Source of the DNA: CAVSWT01 sp963782985
Lineage (GTDB): Bacteria > Bacteroidota > Ignavibacteria > Ignavibacteriales > Ignavibacteriaceae
DNA: 64,000 nt
Direction: 5' to 3'
NCBI GenBank assembly: GCA_963782985.1
Contig: CAWALU010000014.1
Span: 186,001 to 250,000 of the forward strand
Below are positions 1 to 11,053 of the stretch, one piece after another. A program made the translations under genes and the position numbers. The notes beneath the pieces were generated by a model that worked only from the letters and a program-made list of their open reading frames with translations, was not told the DNA's origin and did no database searches. Position 1 is the stretch's first letter. Every line of letters starts with the position of its first letter.

Positions 1-111
1 TTACCGATTTATTGATGGCGTTGTTCATAGAATTTTTCTTAAAGTAAAATTAATATTTGGTTTAAAAATAAATAATATTAGATATGTGCAAAATTATTTT
101 GATAACAAAAT

Positions 112-1633
112 TTAACTGGCTGTTAAAGGAGCATTTATTTCATTTTCAGACGATGCAATTAACACAGCTCCGGCGGCGTCTCCGGTAACGTTTGTGATTG
201 TTCGGCACATATCTAAAATTCTATCCACGCCGAGGATTAAAGCAATTCCCTCTTGCGGCACGTTTACGGATTTTAAAATAATTACCAGCATAATTATTCC
301 CACGCCCGGCACAGGCGCCGTTCCAATAGATGCAAGCACCGCCATAAAAACTACCGTCAACTGCTGAATTAAATTTAAATCCATGCCAAAAACCTGCGCA
401 ATGAATACAGTTGCAACTCCCTGATACAACGCGGTGCCGTCCATATTAATTGTAGCGCCCAATGGTAAAACAAAACTTGCTATTGATTTTGAAACGCCCA
501 GATTTTCTTCGCAGGTTTCAATATTAACAGGAAGAGTTGCAGCGCTGGAACTGGTACTGAATCCTATAGCTTGAACGCGTTTAATTGATTTATAAAAATA
601 TGATACTTTAACCTTTGTAAAAAGTTTAATGATTAGGCCATAAACGCCAAATGTATGAATTGCAAGCCCCAGTATAACAGCAAACGAATACCAAATTAAT
701 GTTTCAAGTATGTCAAAACCAAACTCGCTTACTGTAGCGGCAATTAGAGCAAATACTCCCAACGGCGCAATTAACATTATCATATCCACCAATTTTATTA
801 ATGCGTCAGTGATAGCATCAAAAAATTTAATTACCAAAGAAGATTTTTCTTTATCTATTAAACTTAACATTAAGCCCAAGCAAAATTGAAAAAATTACAA
901 CTTGCAGCATATCGCCACTTGCCATTGAGCCAATTGGATTTTTAGGAACCATTTTTACAATTTCACCAAAGAAATCATATTCATGTAATTCACCGAGAGT
1001 AGATGTTGCATCTTCTTCATAAACCGAAAGCAGCCTTTCCTTAGTATCAGCTGCCATACGATGACCCGGCTGAATTAGGTTCGCTATAACTAATCCAATT
1101 GTAATTGCAAATGCTGTGGTGGTAATATAGTATGCGATTGTTTTTCCGCCGATGCGTGCGAATCTTTTTATGTCGCCCAAACTTGCAGCGCCGACGGTAA
1201 GCGAAACAAAAACAAGCGGCACTGCAATCATCATTAATAGTCGAATAAATATATCGCCAATCCATTTTATACCGGTTGCAATAGTTCCTTCACGCGAAAC
1301 TGAAACTATGCGTGAAAAGGTTTTTAATTGTGTGTCGTTACCATCTAACTTAAAATTTTTTACATTTGCTTCATTTATAATGGAATGATTTTTTTTGAAA
1401 TATGAAATTATTGCAAGCTGTTCTTTGGAATTAAAATTTATGGTGTCTTTTCTATCATTTGCAATGAAAGAAAATGTTTCCCAACCTTTTATTTTTGACG
1501 AGGTAATTTCGTTTTTTTGTAAGTATGAAATTTTAAGGCTGCTTTTTGCAACATTAAAAAATGCGCCGAACATTGCCCCAAGAATTAGAGCGATGAGTAT
1601 TTGATTATGAAGTTTCGGTAATTTTATTTTCAT
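112..1633 (-). pseudogene. Dicarboxylate/amino acid:cation symporter (DAACS family), split by one frameshift
   Basis: Two overlapping minus-strand reading frames together make one inner-membrane symporter of the GltP/DctA type, which imports dicarboxylates or acidic amino acids with Na+ or H+. The first frame (1633 to 851) has the N-terminal helix and a segment reading PLVFVSLTVGAASLGD. It ends just after FSILLGL. The second frame (879 to 112) resumes at LMLSLIDKEK and carries the conserved transport core (FSTSSSAATLPV, then NMDGTALYQG). Removing one base from the GGG run near 867 would restore the family sequence FSILLGLMLSLI, so a single-base insertion explains the break. Between the first helix and the next there is an unusually long polar insert (about residues 30-110) that I do not recognise. 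The gene lies upstream of no co-directional partner in the window. Family assignment is firm; whether it is a real pseudogene or an assembly error is open. Confidence 0.85.
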
Positions 1634-1666
1634 GAAATGAATTCAGAACTCACTAAAATATTTTAG

Positions 1667-2260
1667 TTAAATTTTTGATTCGTTATAATTTATATCATCA
1701 ATTAATTCATTATACATTTGAACGCTTTCTTTAATAATTTGATAAGCTTTTTTCTTCCCCAAAAAATGGTTTACAACTACATGTTTATTTTCAAGTTTTT
1801 TATAATCTTCAAAAAATCTTTTAAGCTCCACAACCGTGTGAGGCGGAAGTTCAGTGATATCATCAATATAATTTACCGACATATCATTTTTTGCGACGGC
1901 AATAATTTTATCATCGCTCTCATTATCATCAACCATTCGCATAACGCCGATGACTTTTGATTCCACAATACAAAGCGGTTCAACGTCAATTGAACAGATT
2001 ACTAAAATATCCAACGGATCTTTATCGGCGCAGTAAGTTTTAGGAATGAAGCCGTAGTTTGCAGGATAATGCACCGATGAAAAAAGCACACGGTCTAATT
2101 TTAAAAGTCCGCTGTCTTTGTCAAGCTCGTATTTTGCTTTTGAACCTTTTGGAATTTCAATAATTGCGTTTACGTGCGAAGGAACTTCGTTTCCCATATT
2201 CACATCGTGCCAGGGATTGTAATGTTGAGATTTTTGATATTTAATTGTTTTTGATTTCAT
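1667..2260 (-). CDS. ppa: Inorganic pyrophosphatase, family I
   Basis: Soluble family I pyrophosphatase, 197 residues, which hydrolyses pyrophosphate to two phosphates and drives biosynthetic reactions. The metal-binding signature DKDPLDIL is at residues 79-86, with the three Asp residues at 79, 81 and 84. The preceding block HYPANYGFIPKTY (residues 64 onward) and the upstream IEIPKGSKAKYELDK block (substrate Lys and Glu) match the family. Length is at the upper end of the usual 175-200 residues. The start ATG follows a non-coding gap from the nhaC-like gene and gives a complete N-terminus. It lies 33 bases upstream of the symporter start in the same direction, so the two could be co-transcribed. 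Intact, no oddities. Confidence 0.95.
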   Translation of the reverse strand: MKSKTIKYQKSQHYNPWHDVNMGNEVPSHVNAIIEIPKGSKAKYELDKDSGLLKLDRVLFSSVHYPANYGFIPKTYCADKDPLDILVICSIDVEPLCIVESKVIGVMRMVDDNESDDKIIAVAKNDMSVNYIDDITELPPHTVVELKRFFEDYKKLENKHVVVNHFLGKKKAYQIIKESVQMYNELIDDINYNESKI

Positions 2261-2312
2261 TTAATAATGTGAAACTTTCTGATAATTTTTTATTAAAAAT
2301 TTTGGTGTAAAC

Positions 2313-3731
2313 TTAATTCAAAATAAATCCAAATGCAGTAAATAAAATTAAAGCAATTACCGCTGAAGTTATAGCATACGGAAGCTGCGTGCGCACATGA
2401 TCAATATGATCGCTTGCAGAAGCCATAGAAGATACAATTGTTGTGTCGGAAATCGGAGAACAATGGTCGCCGAAAACGCTTCCGCTTAAAACTGAAGCAA
2501 TTGCTAAAGACAAATTAACATCCATTAATAAAGCTGTGGGTACGGCAATTGGAATCATAATAGCAAAAGTACCCCAACTTGTACCTGTAGAAAACGCAAT
2601 AAACATTGACGTAATAAAAATAATTGGCGCGACAAAATTAGGATTCAAAATTGAGTTTGCGACTGATGCAACGTAAGGTCCTGTCCCAAGCATTCTGCAA
2701 GTATCCCCAATTGCAAAAGCAAACGTCATTAAAATTGCTAAAGGAATTAATCCGCCGATTCCTTTTAATGTATAATCCATTACTTCGTGAAGCGATAATA
2801 TTTTTTGGCTGACAGATAAAACGCCCGACACTACAATTGCCGCAAGCACTGACCACAAAACTGAAGTTGAACCTGTGCCGGCAGTTAAATCGCCATTGCC
2901 CGTAATAATTAAACTAATAGGCATCATAAAAATCATAGTGAGAATTGGAGCAATCATATTTATTGCGCGGTGAGGAATTTTTGCTTTTGGTTTTATTGAC
3001 GATACTTCAGTAGAAATCATAGGAACAGCGCCATCTGTTATTGTCTTCCCTTCTTCTAATGATCTTCGTTCGGCTTTTTTCATTGATGAAAAATCTTTAA
3101 ATGTAAAAGCTATAAAACCAGCTAACAGCACGGTAATTATAGGATAAAAGTTTAAAGGAATAGTTGAAAAAAAAGTTGGGATGGGATCGGAAATATTTTC
3201 TTTATTTAGAAGTCCTATTATGTAAGCTCCCCAGGCGTTTAAAGGAATCAACACGCAAATTGGAGAAGAAGTTGTATCGCAAATGTAAGCGAGCTTTTCT
3301 CTGGAGATTTTAAATTTTTCAAAAATAGGATGAAAAATTGTTCCGGTTACGAGACAAGAAATACTGGATTCAATAAAAACTGAGCATCCTACAAAAAACG
3401 CAAGAATTGAAGCGCGTTTGCGAGTATTTACTAATTTCTTTTTTTGGATAAGATCAATAAATCCTTGCACGCCGCCGGAGACTTGAGTTAGCGAAATTAA
3501 AGCTCCCACCAAAGCTGAGAAAATAATTACTCTTGTATTTCCCTCGTCTTTAAAAACATTCACGCATGCTTGAATAGCTGACGCCATGCCATTGAACGGA
3601 TTCCAGCCTTCAATAATAAGCCAGCCGGAAAATATTCCGAGAAATAGCGATAGATAAACTTGCTTTGTTTTTATTGCCAGCGCAATTGCAAGCACAGGCG
3701 GGATGATTGAAAGCCAGCCGAAATTCGTCAA
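2313..3731 (-). CDS. nhaC: Na+/H+ antiporter, NhaC family
   Basis: Inner-membrane protein of 472 residues, rich in hydrophobic segments, matching the NhaC family of sodium/proton antiporters; some relatives exchange organic acids instead (malate/lactate MleN type). Visible family blocks are the repeated glycine-rich helices, the segment FSTGTSWGTFAIMIPIA near residue 390 and SVFGDHCSPISDTTIVSSMAS near residue 430, both characteristic of NhaC. A charged loop at about residues 215-250 links the two halves. The gene is intact and 52 bases upstream of ppa in the same direction. Substrate specificity cannot be read from the sequence. Confidence 0.88.
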   Translation of the reverse strand: MTNFGWLSIIPPVLAIALAIKTKQVYLSLFLGIFSGWLIIEGWNPFNGMASAIQACVNVFKDEGNTRVIIFSALVGALISLTQVSGGVQGFIDLIQKKKLVNTRKRASILAFFVGCSVFIESSISCLVTGTIFHPIFEKFKISREKLAYICDTTSSPICVLIPLNAWGAYIIGLLNKENISDPIPTFFSTIPLNFYPIITVLLAGFIAFTFKDFSSMKKAERRSLEEGKTITDGAVPMISTEVSSIKPKAKIPHRAINMIAPILTMIFMMPISLIITGNGDLTAGTGSTSVLWSVLAAIVVSGVLSVSQKILSLHEVMDYTLKGIGGLIPLAILMTFAFAIGDTCRMLGTGPYVASVANSILNPNFVAPIIFITSMFIAFSTGTSWGTFAIMIPIAVPTALLMDVNLSLAIASVLSGSVFGDHCSPISDTTIVSSMASASDHIDHVRTQLPYAITSAVIALILFTAFGFILN

Positions 3732-4091
3732 TAGTTATTATCCAATTATTTTTTGGAAGATTTTTTTGAAGTCCATTTGAAAGCTAATTTTTAAGTTGAT
3801 AAGATTCAAGAATAATTAAGATAAATTTGCTGTAACTATTTTTTAGAAAATTCCAAAAAATACATTATTGACTTTAGAAATGAAGTAAACTATTTTTGAC
3901 AAAAATATACAAGCAGAAAGTTAAATCACCTTGAAGGGATTTTACTATCTCACTCTCCTATCCTTTTGCACCCTGCAAGGCGTACTGAATTTTTTTTAAT
4001 AAATCCTTACAACACATCTTTTCAGAAAGAAGTTAAATTTAATATATGCTATGTTATGAAGGTTAATCTTTATTAAGCGAATATAACTGTA
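3732..4091. other. Intergenic region between divergent nhaC and kinase genes
   Basis: This 360-base gap separates two divergently transcribed genes and must hold both promoters. I see no ORF with family resemblance. The only recognisable element is a candidate Bacteroidota-type promoter facing the kinase gene, listed separately. A C-rich patch near 3950-3980 is unexplained. Confidence 0.5.
3868..3898 (+). promoter_or_regulatory. Candidate Bacteroidota-type promoter for the kinase/hybrid-regulator pair
   Basis: TATTTTTG at 3891-3898 matches the Bacteroidota -7 box (TAnnTTTG), and TTGA at 3868-3871 sits 19 bases upstream, close to the -33 box TTTG. The element faces the kinase gene, whose start lies 193 bases downstream, which would make a long leader. 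In such AT-rich DNA a chance match is quite possible. Confidence 0.3.
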
Positions 4092-6657
4092 ATGATTGAA
4101 AAAATAATTTCCCATTATAAAGTTTTAGGCAGAATTGGTGAAGGCGGAATGGGCGTATTATTCCTTGCCGAAGATTTAGAAATTAACCGTAAAGCAGTTT
4201 TAAAATTCCTTCCAGCTGAAATGGAAAATGATCCCGATATAAATTTAAGATTTAAGAGAGAAGCACAAACAGCAGGTTCACTCAGCCATCCGAATATTGT
4301 TACCATTTATGATGTTGGAGTTTATGACGAAAAAACCTTCATAGCAATGGAATATGTGGAAGGAAAAACTTTAAGGGAAATAATTAACAGCGATGAGCTG
4401 ACAATTGAACAGATAAAAGAAATCTCAATACAAATATGTGAAGGATTAAATGAAGCACACAGCAAAGGAATAACCCACAGAGATATAAAACCGGAAAACA
4501 TACTGATAGATGAAAAAGGGAAAGTGAAGATAGTAGATTTTGGATTAGCAAAGATAAAAAATATAAGTAAAGAGATAACAAAGGCATGGTTAAACATTAG
4601 GGACAATAAAATATATGTCCCCCGAGCAGATAAGAAATCAGAAAGTAGATCAGAGGACGGATATCTGGTCATTCGGAGTTATACTGTATGAAATGATAAC
4701 AGGAAAATATCCATTTAAGGGAGAACACGATGCAAGCTTATTTTATTCAATAATAAATCAAACACCGGAACCAATTGCAAGATACAAATCAAATATCAAT
4801 GAAGACTTCCAAAGGATAATAGATAAAGTATTAGATAAAGAACCGGAGACAAGGTACCAGCATATTGATGAAGTACTTTCGGATATAAAAAGGATTGGAG
4901 GTGAATCCTCTAAAAATAAAATTAAAAGTAAAAGTAGAAGAAGAATTTATTATTTAACTGCTGCGTTTTTAATACTTGCATTATCCTTCTTTGCGGTAAA
5001 CTATTTATTCAAAAGCTCCAAAAAAGTAGAACCGCCAAAGCATAAACAGTTAACTTATATCGGGAACGTCTTTGTATTTATTGGTGGTGGTGGTGGTGGC
5101 TTCTATTCTGATTTATCTCAAATTTCTCCAGATGGACAGTTTACCGCTTATGTACTTGATAAAGGAGGGGAAAAAAGTATTGTTACAAAAGATAATACCA
5201 GTGATCAGGCTTTTGAAATTTTTAAAGGGGTCAAAGATATATAGAGTTTAAAGTGGTCGCCTGACGGAAATGAGATTCTATTTTCAGCAATGTTAGCAAA
5301 TTCTAGCTTCACGAACTTTATAATTCCGAAATTAGGTGGAGGTCCAGCCCATTCATTTACAGCTTAATTCATGCTGGTCCCCTGATGGAAAATTATTTGC
5401 TGGTTGTCAGATTGATCAGAAGATTATTACGCTTATAAATCGAGAAACAAATGATACTGTAAAAACAGTAAAATTGGATGGAGATTATAATTGGTTTCAC
5501 GAGGTTGATTGGTCAATCTCTGGAAATAGATTAGCATGTCTTACGTACAAAGAGAAAAACAAAAGTTTTGTTCTATGGACAGTTAATGTCGATGGAACAC
5601 AACAGCAGAAGATAGTTGAAAGTAATAAAAAAATTTATTCACCGAGGTGGTCTACAAATAGTAAAAATATATATTATTTACAAGAAAGTAAGGGGACAAG
5701 GAATTTGGTGAAAGTAGAAATTTCTTCTTCTGACGGAGGTGCAGAAGGTGAACCCAAAATTATCTATACAGGGTTAGATGCTTATGGGTTTTCTCTTACA
5801 AAGGATAACAAAAAACTTATTTACTCTAAATACTTGATCAATTCTAATCTTTGGAAATTAAAAATAAGTGATGAGGGAAAATCTTTTGAAACCAAAAAAT
5901 TAACAAATGGAACAATTGCGATTAAGTTTCCTGCGCTTTCTCCGGATTGTGGAAAAATCGCTTTTGTAAATCATGGAAATGTCTTCTTAAAGCAAGTTGA
6001 TGAAGAAAATATGGAGCAGCTTACTTTTCTTGCTTCGGACTGTTACGGTCCAAAATGGAGCCCAGATGGAAATCAATTAGCTTTCTTTTCAGGTTCAAGT
6101 ATTAGGATTATTTCCTTGGAGGGTGTTATTTCCAAAATATTCAATAATATAGAAATGGGTGCCCAATTAAGTTGGAATACTGATTCTACAATTTTATGTC
6201 TTAAACCGGGAAACATTAAATTTTTATTTTTTGAATTTAAAAACAGGAGACCGCAAAGATCTTTTAAAGATGAAAATGTTGGCTGGATGTATAATCCTAT
6301 TTCTTCTCCAGATCAAAAAAAAATTGCAGTGTATTGGGATAAATCTATAAATGGATTATGGATTATTTCATTAGAGGATTCTTCGCAGAATTTATAAAGA
6401 AAGGTCGGTTATTTCCTTTAAAATGGTCACCAGATGGAAAAACAATTTATGCTTTTGAATATCAAAGTACTCGGATATTGACCGTATCTACTAGGGATGG
6501 TTTTGCGCAAGAACTTATTAAGATACCTTTTAATGGAGTTAATGTTTTAAATGAGGATATTGACATGACTCCGGATGGCAAGACTATTGTTTGTGCAGTA
6601 CCAGAAACCAATTCCGATGTTTGGATGATAGAAAATTTTGATCCGGATGTGGAGTAA
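4092..6657 (+). pseudogene. Membrane Ser/Thr protein kinase with WD40-like (PD40) propeller, copy 1, frameshifted
   Basis: Reads as one protein of about 850 residues broken into four pieces. An N-terminal Hanks-type kinase domain has the glycine loop GEGGMG (16-21), Lys38 in AVLKFLP, the catalytic HRDIKPEN, DFGLAK, an APE-equivalent SPEQ and DIWSFGVILYEMITG. It is followed by one transmembrane helix (LTAAFLILALSFFAVNYLF) and an extracytoplasmic propeller of TolB-like repeats with WSPDGK motifs. Breaks: a one-base insertion near 4590 in the activation segment (seen by alignment with copy 2), a TAG stop at 5242-5244, a shift near 5335, and another near 6390. Each continuation stays open and family-like. 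The last residues end three bases before the hybrid regulator, so the two form an operon. The kinase domain itself is interrupted, so activity is unlikely unless the shifts are sequence errors. A paralogue lies at 12748-15349. Confidence 0.85.
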
Positions 6658-6660
6658 ATA

Positions 6661-8865
6661 ATGCCAAAAGATAAATATGAAGTAAAAATTAAGCAGCTTG
6701 AAAGCGATCTGAGCAGCTACAGAGCAGCCGTTGAAGAACTCAAATTATTAAATGAAATTGCAGTTGCCGCCGGAAGAACCATCAATGTAGATCAAACTCT
6801 TAAATTAATTTTAAATAAAACTGTTAGCGCTGTAAATGCAGAGCATGGATCAATTCGTTTAGTTTCTGAAGAGCATGAAGTATTAAAAACTTTTATTAAG
6901 CAGGAAAATATTAGTAGGATAAATAAAAATCCTCATATTGGTGAACATATAACAGGCTGGGTTTTATTGAATAAAAAATCTTTAATTATTAAAGAATTAA
7001 GCAAAGATGAAAGGTTCAAAACTACCGAAGATGAAAAAGAAAATATTAAAAGTTTAATCTGCTCCCCTATCTGGTTTGAAGGCAGGGTAATTGGAATAAT
7101 GCAGATGATAAATAAAAAATCCCACAGGAAAAACTAATTCCCTTCACTGAAAATGATATGACTCTCCTTTCTATTATATCAGTACAGGCAGGAGAATTAA
7201 TTAAAAATTCTGAACTGCAGCTATTAACATTTGAAAAAGAAAAGGAAGCTGAACTTGCTAAATTAGAAACTGAAAAATTACAGGAACTGGACAGAATTAA
7301 AACTAATTTTTTCACTAATCTCTCACATGAATTCAGAACCCCGCTTACGCTAATTTTAGGTCCCTTAGAAAAATTAATGGAGGAGAATAAAAATTACAGC
7401 AATGAAAAATTAAATCTCATTTATAAAAACGCTAAACAGGTGATTAAGATTAATAAATGAACTTTTGGATTTATCTTCAATAGATGCCGGGAAAATGGAG
7501 TTACAATTATTAAAAGCAGATGTAATAACTTTTGCCAAAGGAATAGCTGCTTCCTTTCAAAACCATTGCCGAAATTAAAAACTTAAATCTAATTTTTAAT
7601 TGTAATCTTGATGAGCTGATTACTTTTATTGATAAAAATAAGCTTGAAAAGATTTTATGCAACCTTCTGATTAATGCAATAAAATTTACCGGCAAAGGCA
7701 ATATTATAATTTCTATTCCTGATGAATTCAAATTTAAAAATAATTTTAGATTTTTTGAAATAACCATTGAAGATACCGGAGCTGGAATTTCTACAGATAA
7801 AATGGATAAGATATTTAAACGTTTCTTTACTGAAAGCAGCGCCTTTGTTAATGAAGTTCCGACCGGAACAGGCATAGGGTTGTCCCTTGTAAAAGAATTG
7901 GCTGAGCTCCATCATGGTTTTATTTCTGTTAATAGCATTTTAAATAAAGGAACGAAATTTATATTGGAACTCCCTTTAGATAAAGAATTTTATATTGACA
8001 AGAATTTAAAAATTCCTTCAGAAAATGAAGCTGAGCTATACACTAACAATTTTTCTACTTTAGAAAATGAAGTACAAATTTCAGATAAAGAGGACCTTCC
8101 TTTAATTCTTATTGCTGAAGATAATGTAGAAATAAGAAAATTTATAAAAGATGACATTATCCAAAATTTTAGAATTATAGAATCAATAAATGGAGTAGAT
8201 GCTTTTGACAAGGCTGTAAATAATATTCCTGATCTTATTTTAAGCGATGTTCTTATGCCTGAAATGGATGGAATCGAATTGTGTGAGAAATTAAAAACCG
8301 ATGAAAGAACAAGCCATATTCCAGTTATGCTGTTAACTTCTCGCTCTGCAGTTGAAAATAAAATTAAAGGATTGGAAACTGGAGCTGATGATTATATAAC
8401 CAAACCTTTTATTATGGCGGAACTGAAGATTAGAATAAACAATTTAATTACCCAGCGCAGAAATTTAAGAAAGAGATATAGAAAGGAAATTATATATGAG
8501 GCAAAAGATTTTGCAGTTACATCTACTGATGAAAACTTTTAAATAAAGTATTTAATATGATTGAAGATCATATATCTGATTATAATTTTACGGTAGAAAA
8601 TTTTGCTGAGGAAATAGGATTAAGCAGAATGCAGCTTCACCGAAAGTTAACCGCACTTACAGACCAATCTGCCAATGAGTTAATTAGATCTTATCGCTTA
8701 AAAAAATCTTTAAAGCTGCTTGCCGGAAAAACAGGCAACATTTCAGAAGTAGCTTATGACGTAGGATTTAACAATCCATCCTATTTTGCATCTTGCTTCA
8801 AAGAACTGTTTGGTTGCTCCCCTTCCGAATATTTGCAAAACCTAAATTCAATCCAAGATTCTTAA
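6661..8865 (+). pseudogene. Hybrid two-component regulator: GAF-HisKA-HATPase-receiver-AraC HTH, frameshifted
   Basis: Five consecutive frames give one cytosolic hybrid sensor/regulator of about 730 residues without a membrane segment. Order: a coiled coil, a GAF domain (6661-7135 and continuing EKLIPFTENDMTLLS), a second coiled coil, HisKA with NLSHEFRTP (His codon at 7326), HATPase with the N box NLLINAIKFT, DTGAGI and GTGIGLSLV, a receiver with acceptor Asp in SDVLMPEMDG, LLTS and KPF, then an AraC-type HTH ending in FGCSPSEYL. Shifts lie near 7125, 7455, 7562 and 8540; in every case the next frame resumes exactly where the family expects. The architecture resembles Bacteroidota hybrid regulators, but with a cytosolic GAF sensor rather than the usual periplasmic propeller. 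It starts three bases after the propeller kinase, suggesting a shared pathway. As written it cannot make a full protein. Confidence 0.85.
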
Positions 8866-8900
8866 TCATAATCTTACTCTTAAACATAAACTTCTATAAA

Positions 8901-8940
8901 TGTTACATCTCTTATAATAATAGTTACAAATAAGGTAGAT
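8901..8940 (+). promoter_or_regulatory. Direct-repeat operator candidate, copy A
   Basis: Two GTTACA half-sites at 8902-8907 and 8923-8928, spaced 21 bases start to start (two helical turns), followed by AAATAAGGTAGA. The same arrangement, with the same spacing and the same trailing AGGTAGA, occurs at 11116 and 15476. This copy lies upstream of the small ORF at 8991 and the M61 peptidase. Non-coding conservation at three leaders supports a shared regulator site. Confidence 0.6.
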
Positions 8941-8990
8941 AAGCCTCCTTTCATTTAAGATTTTAGCTTAAACATTAGGACATAAATTAT

Positions 8991-9116
8991 ATGAAACTTA
9001 TTAATCAAGTTTTATTACCGGTAATTTATTTTTTACTGGCGTTGCTCCTTCTCAGTTATTTATTATTAACAATAGTAGTTAAACTATTAATCGATAGTAA
9101 AATATTGCATATGTAA
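8991..9116 (+). CDS. Possible small hydrophobic membrane peptide (41 aa)
   Basis: An ATG-to-TAA frame of 41 codons encodes a strongly hydrophobic peptide starting MKLINQVLLPVIYFLLALLL with one or two predicted membrane segments. I know no family for it. It starts 63 bases after the second half-site of repeat copy A, similar to the 72 and 79 bases separating copies B and C from their genes, which is the main reason to take it seriously. No good ribosome binding site is visible (only TAGGA about 14 bases upstream). It could instead be part of a long leader of the peptidase that begins at 9214. Confidence 0.3.
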   Translation: MKLINQVLLPVIYFLLALLLLSYLLLTIVVKLLIDSKILHM

Positions 9117-9213
9117 AAAATGTTTTATCTAATAAATCATATTAAATATAAAAGATAATAGTGATTCTTCTCTTTAATGATTTTTATACAGACAAATTAT
9201 TTTCGGAGCTTAA

Positions 9214-11013
9214 ATGAAAAAAATATTATTTATTTATTTAGTCCTTATTAGTACCCCGTTTATAATTGCCCAAAATAAAATCAGTATTCATTATACAGTT
9301 GATTTAACAAAAATAGAAACAGATTCATTTTATGTAACACTTAATGTGGATGGGATTAAAACCGATTCAATTGTATATCAGTTTGCTGTTACACAGCCGG
9401 GCGCTTATCAGGTAATGAATGTTGGACGATTTGCCGGAAATTTTGAAGCTTTCAATGCTTCCGGTAAATTATTAAAAACTTACCATCGGAATGTAAACCA
9501 GTATGTTATTTATAATGCGACATCGCTTAGAAAAATTAAATACCAGGTTGAAGATTCGTATGACACCAAAATTAAAGAATCTCCAATTATATCTTGCTCA
9601 GGGTCAAACTTGGAAGAAGATAATGCCGTAATTAATTGCCAGATGATTTTCGGTTACTTTAAAGATCATCAAAAAAACCCTATAACTATAAATTTCATTT
9701 ATCCGAAAGATTGGATGGTTGGAACAGCCATGCCAAGTAAAGAGGGAACTTTCTTTGCTGAGAATTATAATTATTTAGTTGATTCACCAATAATGTTTGG
9801 AAATTTAACCAAGTCTGTTTTTGAAATTAACAATACAAAAATTGAAGTTTACTGTTATTCTCAAAATAATATAATTACCTCGTCAGTACTTGCTGATTCA
9901 TTAGTGCAAATTGTAAAGGCCATTGAAAGTTTTCTGGGCTTTTTACCCGTTATGCATTACACTTTTCTCTTTCATTTCAGAAAGGAAATTGAAGGATGGG
10001 CACTTGAACATAATCATAGTTCCTTTTATGCAATTCCTGAAATGGATATTATGAAGTTATTTAAAATTTTACTTCCAACAGCTTCGCATGAGTTTTGTCA
10101 TATTGTAACTCCACTGCATATACACAGCGATATAATTGAACAATTTAATTTTGAAAAACCAATTGCATCGCGCCACTTATGGTTTTACGAAGGCATAACA
10201 AACTGGATGGAAGGCATGGCACGTCTTCACAGCAGTTTAATTTCTGAAAAGGACTATTTAGATAATATAATAAGTGGAGATTTAGCAACATCATCGAAAT
10301 ATTATGACTCTACGGTTAGTTTGATTGAAAGTAGTCTCGGTTGTTACGACAAGTATGAGTTTGAATGGTTTAATGCATATTCCCGGGGTGAACTGGTAGG
10401 ATTACTATTGGATTTAAAAATTTTAGAACTATCTGACTATAAGCTTGGTCTTAAAGATGTGATAGTTAAAATGCTTAATGAATTTGATACAAAATCATTT
10501 CCTGATGAAAAATTTTTTGACCTAATTGTTGAAAACAGCTATCCGGAAATAAGGGAAATTCTTGAAAGATGTATAAATGGAACGGATGCTTTACCAATGA
10601 AAGAATATTTAACTAAAATAGGCTATGATTACATCCCTGAATTAAAAACCGGGAAACAAGAAGCGTATATTTCAAAATGGGCTTATGGACAAAAAGATAA
10701 TATTCGTTTTATTAAAAATCCGGATTTGAATGATACCGTTATGATAAAACTTGGAATAAAAGAGGGTGATATAATAAAAAAGCTTGCTTACAATGGAATT
10801 GAAGCCGGAGTTAATGAAGCACAATATTACAGTCTGTCGGATTCAGTTAAGGCAGGTGAACCTTTTTCGTGGGTAGTTGAAAGAGAAGGAAAAGAAATTA
10901 CCTTAACTGCAAATGCCGGAAGCAGAGAAGTAATTGAAAAGTATAAAATTGTTCCAACGGAAAATCCCACAGAAGAACAATTAAGATTTAGAAAAATCTG
11001 GAGTAAAAATTAA
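9214..11013 (+). CDS. Secreted M61-family (glycyl aminopeptidase-like) metallopeptidase with PDZ domain
   Basis: A 599-residue protein with a signal peptide (MKKILFIYLVLISTPFIIAQ). The N-terminal beta domain (about 22-180) and the gluzincin core are those of peptidase family M61. The zinc motif HEFCH is at residues 292-296 and the third ligand Glu is at about 326 in WFYEGITNWMEG. The C-terminal part (about 505-580) looks like a PDZ domain (IKEGDIIKKLAYNGIEAG). M61 enzymes act as aminopeptidases in the periplasm or outside the cell. No T9SS tail is present, so periplasmic location is likely. ATG follows TCGGAGCTTAA, a usable binding site. The gene is intact, unlike most of its neighbours, and lies downstream of repeat copy A, which suggests control by the same factor as the 11215 and 15582 genes. 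Confidence 0.85.
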   Translation: MKKILFIYLVLISTPFIIAQNKISIHYTVDLTKIETDSFYVTLNVDGIKTDSIVYQFAVTQPGAYQVMNVGRFAGNFEAFNASGKLLKTYHRNVNQYVIYNATSLRKIKYQVEDSYDTKIKESPIISCSGSNLEEDNAVINCQMIFGYFKDHQKNPITINFIYPKDWMVGTAMPSKEGTFFAENYNYLVDSPIMFGNLTKSVFEINNTKIEVYCYSQNNIITSSVLADSLVQIVKAIESFLGFLPVMHYTFLFHFRKEIEGWALEHNHSSFYAIPEMDIMKLFKILLPTASHEFCHIVTPLHIHSDIIEQFNFEKPIASRHLWFYEGITNWMEGMARLHSSLISEKDYLDNIISGDLATSSKYYDSTVSLIESSLGCYDKYEFEWFNAYSRGELVGLLLDLKILELSDYKLGLKDVIVKMLNEFDTKSFPDEKFFDLIVENSYPEIREILERCINGTDALPMKEYLTKIGYDYIPELKTGKQEAYISKWAYGQKDNIRFIKNPDLNDTVMIKLGIKEGDIIKKLAYNGIEAGVNEAQYYSLSDSVKAGEPFSWVVEREGKEITLTANAGSREVIEKYKIVPTENPTEEQLRFRKIWSKN

Positions 11014-11053
11014 TTACTCTCAATCTTAGTTTATTACAATTTATTGTTTGGAT

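Noticed and set aside
1..111. Possible gene end at the left edge
   Set aside because: No frame with family resemblance could be read in 111 bases; nothing is claimed.
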